Assembly: GCA_963555705.1 (NCBI GenBank)
Contig: OY743169.1
Span: 1,517,814 to 1,581,813 of the forward strand
DNA: 64,000 nt
Source of the DNA: Ligustrum vulgare
Lineage: Eukaryota; Streptophyta; Magnoliopsida; Lamiales; Oleaceae
Direction of reading: 5' to 3'
How positions within the stretch are numbered: position 1 is the first letter of the stretch; each line of letters opens with the position of its first letter. Under the pieces are notes generated by a model. The model searched no databases. It was not told the origin of the DNA and saw only the letters and a program-made list of their open reading frames with translations. Positions 44,552-56,655 of this stretch are shown one piece after another. Both the position numbers and the translations under genes were made by a program.

Positions 44552-45836
44552 ATCCTGAGAAAGTCGAGCTTAAGACTATAAATGAAGCGCTTTATGGGAG
44601 GAAACCCATATTTCTTCCTTTTTATTTACATTTGCTTTCTTTTGTTTCATTTTATTTTACTTTATGCTATTTTAGCTCTTTTTAGGTGAATGTCTTCAAT
44701 TGAGCATTTTCATACTTTTGGTTTGCTATTTGACACTTCATAATCCTACGTTTTGCATATATGGAGAGTTAGGTGGATTATTAGCTACATGATGCTCTTA
44801 CCAATCATCCCCACAGTCACCCACCTAAAGCATGTTATCCATTCTCATAATACATGTTCATGCATAATAAAATGTGTTGGAGTCGAGCATGAATCAAAGA
44901 CAGAACTGAATTTTTTTTTTCATCAGTCCAACCGTGCGACCGCACGGAATTTAATACCGTGCGGCAGCACGGTAGAAATCTGGGCGCTGGAATTCATTTT
45001 AAAAACCGGACAGCAGCCTCATTTCCACTCAAACCAGACGCTGCTCTCGACCCAAAATTCGCCCAGCTTCAGATTTTTTTGACAAAATCTTCTTGTTTAC
45101 ACTACATTGGGTATAATCAAGCAATCTCTAACATCTTCAAATCACGAATTCAAGGTTAGTTCACTACATTTTTGCATTTTGCCCTATATTTCGAAAATGA
45201 CCATTGTGTTGAAAAATCGATCTTAATGCTTGATGGAGGATGGGACTAGGTAGATAATGGTTTAAATGTTAATGGGCATTGTAGTTAGGAAAATTTGGGA
45301 GTGATACATATAGGTATAGTTATGATTTTCACTACATTTTGTCAATGCACTCAAAGTGCTCGATGAAATGCCACAGTGATGATTCGTGCCTCAATTGCAA
45401 ATTTCGCCAGAGCCATTATCTTCCCTGCATGCTTGGGGTTAATTTCATGTAACAATTTCATGTTTTGATTCATGAGAATGCATAAAATGCTTAGTTCTCA
45501 TTTTTGCCTTCACTGCACCTCCACTGCAACCACTGCAGGCTCGCTGCTGCCTCACTGCACGCTTTCGTCCCTCAGGTTCTTATCTCAAATGACCTCCGTT
45601 TGACTTGAAATTTGAGTATGTTTTAGATGAGATCATGAACTTTCATATGCCCGAAGATGTCCAGGAGATTTTTTTATTTTTCGAGGTGTTATCCGAGGTC
45701 CAAAAGCACCACTCACCCATATTTTCTTCGTTCCCTTTGATGCATTTTCTTAAGTTTGGGTGTGTTTCTCATTGTTTTTACATTTCATACCTACTATATT
45801 GAGTCTAATATTTACTATTTGTCATTTGTAGGTACA
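44552..45836 (+). other. Athila spacer between Pol and third ORF
   Basis: Non-coding. Two palindrome-like words CCGTGCGACCGCACGG and CCGTGCGGCAGCACGG lie at about 44935-44972, matching those in the LTRs. Such a long spacer upstream of the third ORF is common in Athila. GTAG|GT at 45829-45832 just before the third ORF could be a splice acceptor for a subgenomic RNA; not proven. Confidence 0.5.
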
Positions 45837-47113
45837 ATGCCGCCACGAAAAGCCCAAATTCCACCTACCAAGGGCAAAGGAAAAGCGGGGTCATCAAAAC
45901 GGCCGAGGAGACACCCATAGAGCTCGGACTCCGACTCTGAGGATTTCGATACAGGATCTATACATAGATTCAGGGAGCCCGAAGAGCAGAAGTTGTTTGA
46001 GGAAAATCTTAAGAAAAAAAGATTTTTGGGGGAAAGGGAGGTGATACTCACCGATTTCCCACATTCTGAATTGATGCATCTCATCGAGCGTACGGGGTGG
46101 CACAAGCTAGCATCCACACCACATAGAGTCTACCCACTGCTGGTAAAGGAATTCTTTGCTAATTTTAATCCTTCTGTTGATACCGAGGGAGCAGAATATA
46201 GGCGCCGGACTTGGGTGCGTGGTAAATGGATCAAATTTTCTCCTGCGGTGATTGAGAGGGTGCTAGAATTGACTAGGGATGGGATAGAACCAGTGCCAGG
46301 GGATATCGACATCGACATAATCACTCAATTCCTATATGGCCGAGGGGATGCGGTGCTAGAGAGGCCAGGGCGATTTGTGCACAGAGAGCTTACTAACTCC
46401 TTGAAAATCTTGCATATCTTTGTGTGTCATAACATCGATCCCACATCGCACCGCACTACCTTCAACGTTGAGAGGGCCAGACTGCTACACTACTTGGCCA
46501 GGGGGCGTAAGTTAGACTTGGGGCAGCACATATTTGACTTTATCATTACTCTTGCGTCCCAGCTGGACACTACGCGGGGTATTTTATTCCCCAGCCTTAT
46601 AAGTGCTATCTGTATGGCCGAAGGCGTAGAGTTACTCCCTCATGAGGAGCCTGATCCCTTAGAAGCCACTATTAGCCAGAAGACAATGGAAAATGTAAGG
46701 GGACCCAGAGCAGCTCCAGCTCCTGCAGATATGCCGGGACCAGTTATGGCGAGCCAGCACAGCCAGCCCCACTTACACCTCCGGCAGATGACCGGCTCCT
46801 GCGACAGATCATGACTGAGCTTACACTGATGGAGCAGAGGCAGGCTGCTAGACACACAGTTGTCATGGGGGTACTTACTCGCCAGGATGGGAGGCTTGAC
46901 ACGCTGGAAACTCAGATGCAAGGTTTGATTCGAGCCGATATTCCTACTGAGCTAAGGCTGGCTCGATGCACCTGGGAGGAGGTCTGCCGACAGCAGACAC
47001 ATATCAGGACCCGCCTGACCTCCATGGAGCACAGACTCGAGAGCGTGGAGACCAGACATGCACGCGATCCTCGTGACCCACCAAATCCATCTGCAGAGCC
47101 CTCACATCAGTAG
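45837..47113 (+). pseudogene. Athila third ORF, 'putative plant transposon protein' type, broken
   Basis: Starts MPPRKAQIPPTKGKGK at 45837, with a TAG at 45918-45920. It is then open to 46814, and after a one-base shift near 46740-46800 continues to 47113. The middle part (FFANFNPSVDTEGAEYRR, TWVRGKWIKFSPAVIERVL, LARGRKLDLGQHIFDFI) matches the domain often annotated as putative plant transposon protein in Athila-type elements and host genomes. The C-terminal end is a coiled coil (RLTSMEHRLESVETR). It occupies the env position, but I see no signal peptide or membrane segment, so an envelope role is not supported. Confidence 0.75.
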
Positions 47114-48696
47114 CAACCTACATACATCAGGGAAGTGTTTGATTGTTTTAATTGTACTTTGCCTTTTTTTTTTTTTTTTTTTTATTTTTTATCATTATTT
47201 TCGTTTACATTGAGGGCAATGTACTATTTTGTTTGGGGGTGGTGTATTCGGCTGACCGGCTGAGTATTGATCTGTATAACTGCTCTAATATCTATTACAA
47301 CTCTATTTTGCTTAATCATTTAGAATCTGTTCACATTTTCTCTTGATATTTGAGTAAAAAAAAAATTATGCTGATTTGTTTGCTGTCTATGATGTAGTTC
47401 GGTTTATTTGCATATTTTAGTTGAGACTTGGGACAGCGTGAAAACCTACATTTTTCTATTTTACTTATTTCATGCTAAACTTTGTAAACTTGAGCACATA
47501 GCCGAAGTCAAATAATTGCTTGTGTAGAGGGATGTTTAACACATGTGGGGTAAATTTGTGCACTCTGGACATAGGATTGACAGAAAAATCACAAACCTTA
47601 AGAAATTTAGATCCCGACATGAAATATAGAACCAAACTGTTCAAATAACAGTTTGGGGTGGAAGGGTCAGTAAGGGTAGGCAGGGTAGATCGAGAATCTG
47701 AAACTTAAACTTTTGCATCTTTAGTGTAAGGGATTTTGATCAACAGGTATAAACCATAATAACCAGCATAAAAACAGAAAAATGCTGAAGGTCTTATTTC
47801 GCTCTCCAAATGCCTTTTTGACTCGAGCAATTAAGTCTGAGGGGTTCTCTGAACCTGGTACCCTAAGCTCAACTGAGTTGGGAGCTGCCGACCTAAAGCC
47901 TCGCTACAGGGGTAAACTAGAAAGAAAGTACGGAGAGTGGACTTACACATAAGACATTATAACATCTTTAACTTTTCTGTTTAAGCCTTTATGACTCGAG
48001 CAAGTAAGTCTGAGGGGTTCTTTGAACCTGGTACCCTAAAGCCAACTGGTTTGGGAGTTGCCGATCTAAAAGCCTGCTACATGGGTCATATAGAAAGCCA
48101 GTATGAAAAGTATTGCACAAATATGGTAAAAGACAAGGACATTAAAAGAAAAAGTCGTCCAAGTAAAAGAAAAATGAACTAAAATGGTATAAGCTTTGTT
48201 GATTGAAGTCCCTAACCCCTTATAAATTATTCTCGGTCTGTCATGCCAACTTTTCTAATCCTAACTGCCTTGTGTGGAAAAATGTAATGTATACATGTTT
48301 AGAAACCACATCAATAGGAAAGACCTCGGGACATGAGAGAAAAGCAGTAAGGTTGTGATCATCCATGAGAGTCTAAGGGAAATCAAAAGAAAATATTGTG
48401 ACCACATGGGATTTGGGTTTATCTATGCATAACTAGTCACACAATGTTAGGTATAACCTTACATGAGTTTGCAGTTGTCTTCAGGCTATTCACACACACA
48501 CCTGAAAAGTTGAGAGTGGAATAAGTAACAAATATTTTTACGTGCTGTCTTGCTTCTTTTGCTGGAATGTTTATTTTGAACCGAACCTGAGACACAAAAG
48601 CAAGCAAGTCAAATAATGAGTTAAAATTATTTTCTTGAAGTTATGTTTCAGTTTTATTTGTTCGAGGATGAACTATGATTCTAGTTTGGGGGTGTT
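47114..48696 (+). other. Athila 3' untranslated interior
   Basis: Starts with a poly(T) run (47163-47183). It contains a direct repeat of about 90 bp: 47818-47910 and 47990-48083 both carry ATGACTCGAGCAA-type starts and TCTGAGGGGTTC...GAACCTGGTACCCTAA. No coding potential of note. Ends in the polypurine tract TTTGGGGGTGT. Confidence 0.6.
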
Positions 48697-50171
48697 TGAT
48701 AAGTGCATTTTATGCACTTATTTACGTGCTTAAATTAGGATTTTATATAGTTATTTGAGAATAATGGCTACTAATTTATCTATCATTTGTACCTATTTCA
48801 GTTTTATTTCGAAATCAAGAGAATGGAGCAATTAGAGGAAAGAATGAGCAAAATGGGAGGAAATTGAACCAAAATTGAGCAAAGCAAGAGTGCCGGACGC
48901 AGAACATGGCTAAAGAAGGAGCATCGTGGAAGAAAAGATGAAATCGAAGATTTTCAAAAGTTTAAGGATCAAATTGTTTCAATCAGAAGATGGGGACTTG
49001 AGGAGAAATAAAGGATGAGGACCAAGTTGCAGAATTTAAAAGATAAAAAGTGCACCCGCAAATTTAACCGTGCGGCCGCACGATTAAATAAGGCATGCGG
49101 CCGCACGAGGTGAAAAACAGGCGACTGAAAGTTGGCTTTTCGAGGCTGCGATCGCACACTTTTGTACCGTGCGGCCGCACGATAGTATCGACTGGGCCAC
49201 TGGTGGGCTTTTCACGCGAATTCTGATTTAATTCACCCCTTTTTGCCTAGGTCAGAGGGGGGCATATATATAGAACAGAACACACGAAATTGGAGGATTC
49301 ATTCTTGACCTAATACACCAAGAAGCACATCAAAGTTTTGGAGAGCAGATTTGTGAAGATTCATACAAAATTTCTTGAGATTTTCATATTCTAGGTGATG
49401 AAGTTCTTTTGTATTTGTGATTTGCTATTAACCATGTATTTAGGCTAATTCTCCATTGTGCTAGGATTATGATGAAGTCTTAGAGAATCATTTCATGCTT
49501 TGGTTTACTTAATCTTATGACAATTGGTATTTTGAGTTGTTGATTCGTATTTATTTTCATCTATAATTTTAATGCATGAATTATATTATGTATGTGGTGA
49601 ATTTTTATGATCGAAAGAGTGGAATTTCACTAGACTTGAATCAATAGCCATAGGGTTCGATAGGGATAGAAATATACCACTATGTCCTATGTGATCTTTT
49701 CATGTTTTGCTCGTTTAATGCTTTCCTAAATAATTGCATTCATCATAGAAATATAAGTGGATTGTAATTAGGAAAATGCTTAATTCTTGTTCGAAAGAGA
49801 GTTTTAGGCATTATAGAAACATTGATCGTCAATAATATACCTTGTTTTGGATTATTTGAATCAACGTGTGAAATATCAATACTAAGGTGGATTCTAAATC
49901 CTAGCACTTCATTCACATATATTTGTTAAACAACTCTTGAAAATTCCATTTACTTATTTATTTGATCATTAATTTTAGATTTCTTTGGTAACTTGGTCTA
50001 CTCATTTAGAATCTCTTATAAATCACTGAATATTCATTCGTTTCGGTTAAGGTTAATAATTTAAGAAAATAAATCTAACCAATCCTTGTGGGAACGACAT
50101 TCGGACTCAAATCCATTGTATTACTTGTTCGATACCGTACACTTGCGGTAAGAGTCAAAATTAGTCGATCA
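48697..50171 (+). repeat. Athila 3' LTR
   Basis: 1475 bp, nearly identical to the 5' LTR; one of the differences is GTGCGGCCGCACGG changed to GTGCGGCCGCACGA near 49070. Terminal hairpin at 48699-48721. Followed by TTAGG. Confidence 0.95.
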
Positions 50172-51146
50172 TTAGGTAATTAGGGATTTAGCATTCGTGT
50201 GAGAAGTAAGGAAAGAGGCATGAATGGAGTACCCAATTTGTGAGAGAGAGAGAGAGAGTGTTTCCAATTGGGTAGGGGCGTGTTTGGCTATAATTTTTTC
50301 ACACGTGGATATACCGCTAGACCAACTCAGCGCCAAATCAGAATTCCGTTAGACATGTGGCAAAATCCTAATCCAAATGTTTTCCATTACGGTGATGGAT
50401 TGGAAAAACTTTTCAAAGTTCAGTAATGACCAAGTAACATATGAAAGTTGATGGAAATTCAGTAAGTAGCAATGAAGTGGAAAGTTAAAAATAATTTCAA
50501 TTTGTGACTTAATATTTTGAACGTTTGTGAACCTAAAAAAATCTATAAACTAAAAAATGGTGATTGTGACATTAAAAATGGTGTTTGACAAGTTGTGATT
50601 GAAAAAAAAAATGGTGGTTGTGACTTAAAAGATTTGTATTTTGTTACCTGATATTTTACAATGTTGAGACCTTAATACTTATAATTAATAAAATATTTTT
50701 AATTATGTAATTTAATTAATTAATCTTGAAATTATATAAATTTTATCTCAATTTTGAAATATACATTTATAATCTTCTTTATTTTTCCCTGTGATTAACT
50801 CAGCAAACTTTCTGTGAACTAAAGTAAAAAAAAAAAAAAAAATTAATATAAATTCAGAAAGGTAGAAAAGGAATATTTAGCGGCAGAAAATTTCAGACTT
50901 GTTGAGCAATGGAGGGAAAAAAATTTATGTTGAAGCGAGAAAAGTGAATTTATTTATTTATATTTATTTTATTTTTTGAATTTTTGTAAATTTTCTGCTG
51001 CTGCTGAAGAAAGTAGGGTTAAAGATAGTAAAAAATTGGAGGTTTTGGTTGGGCTTAGATAAAGAGCTGGAGCTTGAATTTCGAGGTTTTTGTCCCAAAT
51101 TTTTTAAAGAGGTAAAAATATTCTTTTGATTGCCAGAATTATTTAA
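50172..51146. other. Non-genic flank right of Athila
   Basis: Continuation of the sequence at 35202-35256. A (GA)n run lies at about 50231-50250 and A-tracts near 50827-50842. A minus-strand ORF of 74 codons (50964-51188) is Ser/Asn-rich and has no recognisable homology. No gene called. Confidence 0.5.
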
Positions 51147-51834
51147 GGGTGCGTTTGATAGCATGAAATTGGATAGAAAGGAATTCATTTTTCATCAAAA
51201 TTTTCTTACTTAGATGTTTGATTGGAAGATGAAATTGAAATTGGGTGGAATTCAATTTTCTAGGTACAACCCCATTTTTCACTTTTTTAAGGAATTGATT
51301 TTCCTTACAAAATGGTAGGTTTTATTTTCTAGCTTAGTTGGAAAATGAATTTACACCACGTTTGATCATTTTTGTTATTGTTAATTGATTTATTTATTTT
51401 TTCAAAAATTAATATTGTTATTATTAAGTAAAAATGTGTGAAAAAAAGGAAAAATCCTGCGAGTCTAATCATACCATTCCATTATATTGACAATTTCAAA
51501 AAATTGTTCATATAGGAAATGAGATTCAATCACGTTAACTGCAAATTCAAAAGTTGTTTTATTTCACTCATATAACTATCTGGTTTAGTTCATCAACTCG
51601 AATGCTGAATAAATTTTTTCTTATTACAATAGGTAAATTTTGCTTTATTTGTCATGAAAAATAATGTCAATCAAACAATAAAAGTTGAAAAATGCCCCAC
51701 TTTTCTACTTAAAAAACTAAATCAATCAGACACATTAAACTTTCAATTCCTAGGAATTACAATTCCCTGGAACTTATTTTCCTAAAATTCATTTTCTTTC
51801 TATCCAAATTTCACCTTCGCTATCAAACACAGTC
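51147..51834. mobile_element. Harbinger-like non-autonomous element, TSD TAA
   Basis: 688 bp flanked by TAA (51144-51146 and 51835-51837). The left end GGGTGCGTTTGATAG and right end CTATCAAACACAGTC are inverted repeats. The similarity extends about 40 bp inwards (GGATAGAAAGGAATT / TTTCTTTCTATCC). No transposase ORF. Confidence 0.8.
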
Positions 51835-51877
51835 TAATATTTTTTAAATTTCTTCTATACGGTTGTGGATTTAGTTA

Positions 51878-52582
51878 GAGGTGTCAATCAGGGTGGTCCG
51901 GGCCGGGTCGGCCTGCCAACATAAAAATCAGGTAACGGTACGCTTGAAAAAAAGTCCACTCGCGGCGGGTTCCGGGCCAGCCCACAAATTTCGAACTACA
52001 ACCCAGGCCCGCTCGTTGGCCATGTGGGTCTAGCCCATGCGGGTCGCGGTTCGTTCTGATTTGGCCCGTATGAATAAAAACATAAATTTTTTTATATTTA
52101 TAACAATTCTTTTTATTAAATTTCTAAATACAAAATTATAAAAATAATAAATTCATATTTATATCATAAAATATTTACATAGAATTTAAATTTAAATTTT
52201 ATGTTACATGAATTACTTCTAAGTTTGCAAATTTAAATAATACATAAACAAATAATAATTAAATGTTAAATGTATTTTTAATTAGTATTATCAAAAAACA
52301 TTACGTTTTATATTATTAGGTAGAAAAATAAGATTTTGCTTTAAAAATTGTATTAGAGTTTGTAAAAGGGAGATTTTCAATGTTACCATATTTAATAAAA
52401 ACAATTTTTTTTTTTGGCCAGCGAATTAACTGCGGTCCGAGAAGGTTTGACCCGCGAAATTCGCGGTTCAAAATTTCTCGATCCATGAACCGTCGCACGG
52501 GTTACGGGTTGACACGCGATCTCGAATCGATCTGAACCGATTTTCATGGGTCTGATCGACCCGTCCGTCGTCTTGACACCTC
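51878..52582. mobile_element. MITE-like element with GAGGTGTCAA ends
   Basis: About 705 bp with perfect 10-bp inverted ends GAGGTGTCAA / TTGACACCTC. The outer parts are GC-rich (GGGCCGGGTCGGCC near the left, GACCCGTCCGTCG near the right) and the middle is AT-rich. No clear target duplication and no transposase; a hAT-type origin is likely from the termini. Confidence 0.65.
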
Positions 52583-52590
52583 CATATTTA

Positions 52591-52825
52591 GGGTGTGTTT
52601 GATTAGAAATATTTTCAAGGAAAATATCACATCAAGGAAAAAGTTTTCCATCTTTTTGTGTTTGATTGAAAAAATTGCTTAGAAAATATTTTCTTGGTAC
52701 AAACATTTAATGCACAATTATAATCATTTTCTTGGAAAACATTTTCTCACCATTTTGGTGAGAAAATTTGCATGAAAAAGGCTAATATTTTTATTTGTCT
52801 TTTCCATGTTGAATCAAACATAGCC
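52591..52825. mobile_element. Tourist-like MITE, TSD TTA
   Basis: 235 bp between TTA at 52588-52590 and 52826-52828. Left end GGGTGTGTTTGATT, right end AATCAAACATAGCC. The interior has self-complementary runs AAATATTTTC / GAAAATATTT. No ORF. Confidence 0.75.
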
Positions 52826-52828
52826 TTA

Positions 52829-54186
52829 GTGTTGAAGCGTGTTTATTTATTTTGTTGTTTGCCTTAGTTACCATAATCTTTAGCGAAATCTCTAGTATTT
52901 CTATGATTCTATCCATATAGACTCGCCTTTACGCAGTCGTATGCTGACTCAATAAAAAAGAACACAGTTGTTTAGAGTTCCAGTTCAAGGATTGGCTTTT
53001 TTGCTTCTTGTAAAGGCCAGGATTTTCGGGGTGTTTTGAATTTCTCTTCGGTGAAAATGTTGATTTTGTTAATAATTATGTTGCTCTGTAAGAACCCTAG
53101 ATTTTTTTGTGGTGTTTCAACTTTTCCGGGCGGGTTTTTTCTGTGAATTGATGGGTTTTATTTGACCCATTGGCAGTCAATTGCAGTTCTTGTTTTGGGT
53201 GTTTTGATATATGTTTCATTATGTGAAGTATGATTATTTATTATGTTGAATTTCTGATATTTACATATTATAACGTTTTGACATTAATCAATGGGTGTTT
53301 GCTTAAACTGTAAATGTTATTTTTCCTGAAATAAACTTGTGAATGGTTACAATTTACGACTGTTGGTTGGAGAGCTCTATTTTTTAGGTTCAAAACTGTG
53401 ATTCGAGGGTTTGTTTCTCTGTGTTCATTAGTTGACATGAATGATATTTTTTTCTTAATGAATGAGACATTTTTGAGGCTGAATTTAAAGATTTGACGTT
53501 AGAACTTTTTGATTGGATGAATGTGAATCCCAATTGTAACATGAATGGGAAATTTTGTTTCAATTAATGTTCGTATATTATAAATACACAAGTTGACTTG
53601 TATGATGCCTTAAATCTCAATTATGATTATACTTGTTCTTACTGGCTCTTCTCAAATTGTGACCAAAGGAATGTGTTAAAGTTAAACCAGGGGGAAACTG
53701 GAAAGCCCTTTGATATTTTGTGATTCATATTCTTGTACGTAGTTTGCTCTCTTATACAACAGCATAGGTAAGATATGACACTAGATCATTGCATTTTGTA
53801 TTTCATCTTAATTTCTATCATCTTGAATCTGGAGAAAAAAAGGAGACTGAAGGCATTGTGTCTTAGGAAGTCAATTGTATGAGATCTTGCATTTCTGGTA
53901 CCTTGAATAATATAGCTAACAGGCATTTCACTTTTTAAGGGTTGAGGAAACTTAGAACTAACAAAAATACTTCATCACCGCAGTCATTTCTTAAAAATTA
54001 AATTTTTTTAATCAAGATGATATTCCTCTTTGTTCAAATTTCCTTCCAACCCATGGTTCACAATTCCAGTGCTGCTTTCGTAATTTTCCGGATAAGGAGA
54101 GTTGTTATCTTCCTATCTTGTTTTCTTTTTCATCGTTTCAATCTTCTCTACTTCCACACACCCTTCAGGAGGAGGGCAATAGTGAG
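52829..54186 (+). other. Non-coding stretch left of the hAT element, possibly 5' part or intron of the TFIIS-N gene
   Basis: No ORF of note. T-rich, with GT-rich and intron-like wording. The hAT element's ATAGTGAG duplication shows that it joins directly to the sequence at 62611, shortly before the TFIIS-N exon. It may therefore be upstream untranslated or intron sequence of that gene. I could not place a promoter or splice sites. Confidence 0.35.
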
Positions 54187-54968
54187 TAGGGGTGGACAAA
54201 ATAATCGAACAAGACCAAATCAGAACAGAACCAAATCAAATCAAACCAAGCGGTTTGGTTCGGTTCTACATAAAAAAAAATAATAGTTTGATTCTTAAAA
54301 TCAAGAACCATTTGGTTTCGTTTCTGGATCCGGTTCTCTTTTCAGAACCAAGAACCAAACTTAATTTATATATATATATATATATATATATATGTTTTTT
54401 TTTCTTCAAATTACTGGATATTCATCTCACCAAAAAATTCAAATCTAAAATTATAAATGTGAAATGTATAAAAATGTTATTTGCCATACGTTTTATTTCA
54501 TTTCCTATTAGACAAAGATTTTAAATTATAAATCTAATTCTAATTCATTTTTCTTCTTTTCAATTATAGATACGCAGTCACACTGCTTTACTTGCACTCC
54601 TATAAAACAGCAATCGTTGCACTCCTTAGTTATCATCGACGACATTGATGTTTAATTTTTAAAATTTATGTATATATAAATTTCGGCCCAGTTTGTCAAT
54701 TCTCAATAGTTAATCCAAACTCAAATTGCAAATTTTATCCTTAACTCACACAGCACCACGGTAGAATAGGATCCAAAACTTCATCATAACCTGTAACTAT
54801 AAGTCTAAACGGCCTTTATGTTCGATTCTCTAAATTTCAACGGGTCGACGAACTTCCTTCAGGCGAGTTTCTTCTTTTTCGACTTAGAATAACATGTTAG
54901 GCCCCGTTCTCTTTGCTGTTTTGAGGTCGTTTTCTGTTTTTATTTTCGAAAACGTTAAAAACACGTTC

Positions 54969-55274
54969 TGATGTAGGATAGATTGAGAAGAAGAAGTTAA
55001 GAGAGAAGAGAAGGTAAGGGGAGGGGAAGAATGAGAGAGGCTAGGGGAGAAAGCAAAACATGCTATTTCATTATCATCATCTCCCTTTTTCATTACAAGT
55101 TACAACTATTTAAATAGCAAAAAACCTTAAATGTCAATGGGCTTGGGTCAGCCCAATTATATGCCCAATAAACAAAAAACATAATTAAAGCCCAGAAATT
55201 GACATAAGCCCACAGAAAGATGTTAAGTAAAATTGGTCCCACAAAGGCATAAACAAAATGTGATGTCCGCATCA
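54969..55274 (-). repeat. Chromovirus 3' LTR
   Basis: 306 bp, TGATGTAGGATAG ... GTCCGCATCA on the plus strand. The purine-rich tract CCCGGGAGAGT lies next to it (minus strand, about 55275-55287). Confidence 0.93.
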
Positions 55275-55330
55275 ACTCTCCCGGGGTGGGACAAAAACTC
55301 GACCCTGTCGAGTGGGTGATATGCATGCTG

Positions 55331-56655
55331 TCAAACTCTCAACCACAAACTAAGCGGCTGAACAAACTTCTTGCGACGCCTATAGACACGCAAGGGTGGT
55401 GAGTCGAGCAATGGAAGATCCTGTTGACTCCTATAATGCTCCAATAAATCGGGGTCAATGTGCTGAAGCGTCTCCCGGGGAATCCAAGTACAATCAGAAT
55501 CAGGGCGACCAACCCAACGAACAAAGAAGCGTTGAATCTCTCCATCTTTGGTCAACACAGTCTGTTCATCTAAAATAGCATCAATTTTATCTTTGTATGT
55601 TGTGGTAGGTTGGGTTGGGGTTGGGGTAACGTGTTCAGGTTGAGGGTCCACAGATGGAGGTGTAAAAGGATCATCAGAAGGGTTAAAATGACCTTTGTAT
55701 GCAACTAAGTCCTCAACATTGAAGGTAGAATGGTAGCCAAAATGTGAGGGTAAATCAATGACATATGCATTTGGACCAACACGCTTTAAAATTTTAAAAG
55801 GACCAGCACTACGAGCTTGCAACTTGGGCGCGGATCCAGATAGACGCCGCTCCGGTCTAATTCGAATCATAACATAATCCCCGATATTAAATTCAACATG
55901 TCGTTTATGCAAATCAGCTCGAAGTTTATAGGATGCATTACTCGCTTCAAGTTGTTTATTGATCTCAATATGTAAATCATGAAGATGTTGTACAAATGCT
56001 TCAGCTGACATAGACACACTAGCATGTGGGGACATGGGAATAAGGTCTAATGGCTTCCTAGGTTTATAACCATGAACAACTTCAAAAGGGCTCATGCCTA
56101 TGGACCGATTCACTGAACTATTATATGCAAGTTGGGCTGTAGGGAGTATCAAATCCCAATTCCTAAGATTTTCCTGGACCAGACACCTTAGGAGATTACC
56201 AAGACTGCGATTGACAACCTCAGTCTAACCATCAGTTTGTGGATGGTATGCAGTAGAAAATTTCAATTTTGTTCCAACCATACACCATAGGGTTCTCCAA
56301 AAATGGCTTGTGAAACGAACATCCCTATCTGAGACAATGGTCTTAGGAAGACCATACAACTTGACTATCTCATGAAAATATAACTTGGCAATTTTAGAAG
56401 CATCAGAAGTTTTGCTACAAGGAATGAAGTGCGCCATTTTCGAGAAGCGATCCACCACAACGAAAATAGAGTCATGCTTCTTTAGAGTGCGTGGTAACCC
56501 AACACGAAATCCATACTAACATCTTGCCAAGGACAACTGGGGACTGGAAGAGGCGTGTAAAGACTTGTGTTTTGCCTCTTTTGCTTGGCTCGTTGACAGG
56601 TGTTGCACGAGCCAACTATCTTAGCCACATCTGTCTTCAAACTGGGCCAATAGAA
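55331..56655 (-). pseudogene. Chromovirus integrase C-terminal half and chromodomain, broken
   Basis: Continues from the stop at 56658-56656. The HHCC second half (SCNTCQRAK) is followed by a one-base deletion near 56495. The catalytic core 56458-56225 has [24 protein letters not shown] and a TAG replacing Gln in the YHPQTDGQ block. From 56152 the end of the core and the C-terminal part are open (LAYNSSVNRSIGMSPFEVV, GDYVMIRIRPER, FKILKRVGPNAYVIDLP). The protein ends in a chromodomain-like module (FFVRWVGRPDSDCTWIPRE) near 55520-55440, which in chromoviruses steers integration to marked chromatin. Confidence 0.9.

Larger units (their letters stand above)
35257..50171 (+). mobile_element. Athila-group Ty3 LTR retrotransposon, full length but defective
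   Basis: 14915 bp including a nested solo LTR of 2333 bp, flanked by TTAGG (35252-35256 and 50172-50176). The LTRs (1476 and 1475 bp) differ at few positions. A tRNA-Asp primer site, Gag, protease, RT/RNase H, integrase and a third ORF follow in the usual Athila order, then the tract TTTGGGGGTGT before the 3' LTR. Every coding part carries at least one stop, frameshift or insertion, so the element cannot move by itself. It was young enough at insertion for its LTRs to remain nearly identical. Confidence 0.95.

Noticed and set aside
45837..46814. Retroviral envelope gene
   Set aside because: Right position, but no signal peptide, furin-type site or membrane helix is visible.
52829..54186. Promoter and first exon of the TFIIS-N gene
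   Set aside because: No convincing TATA, start codon or splice chain; only its position suggests a link.
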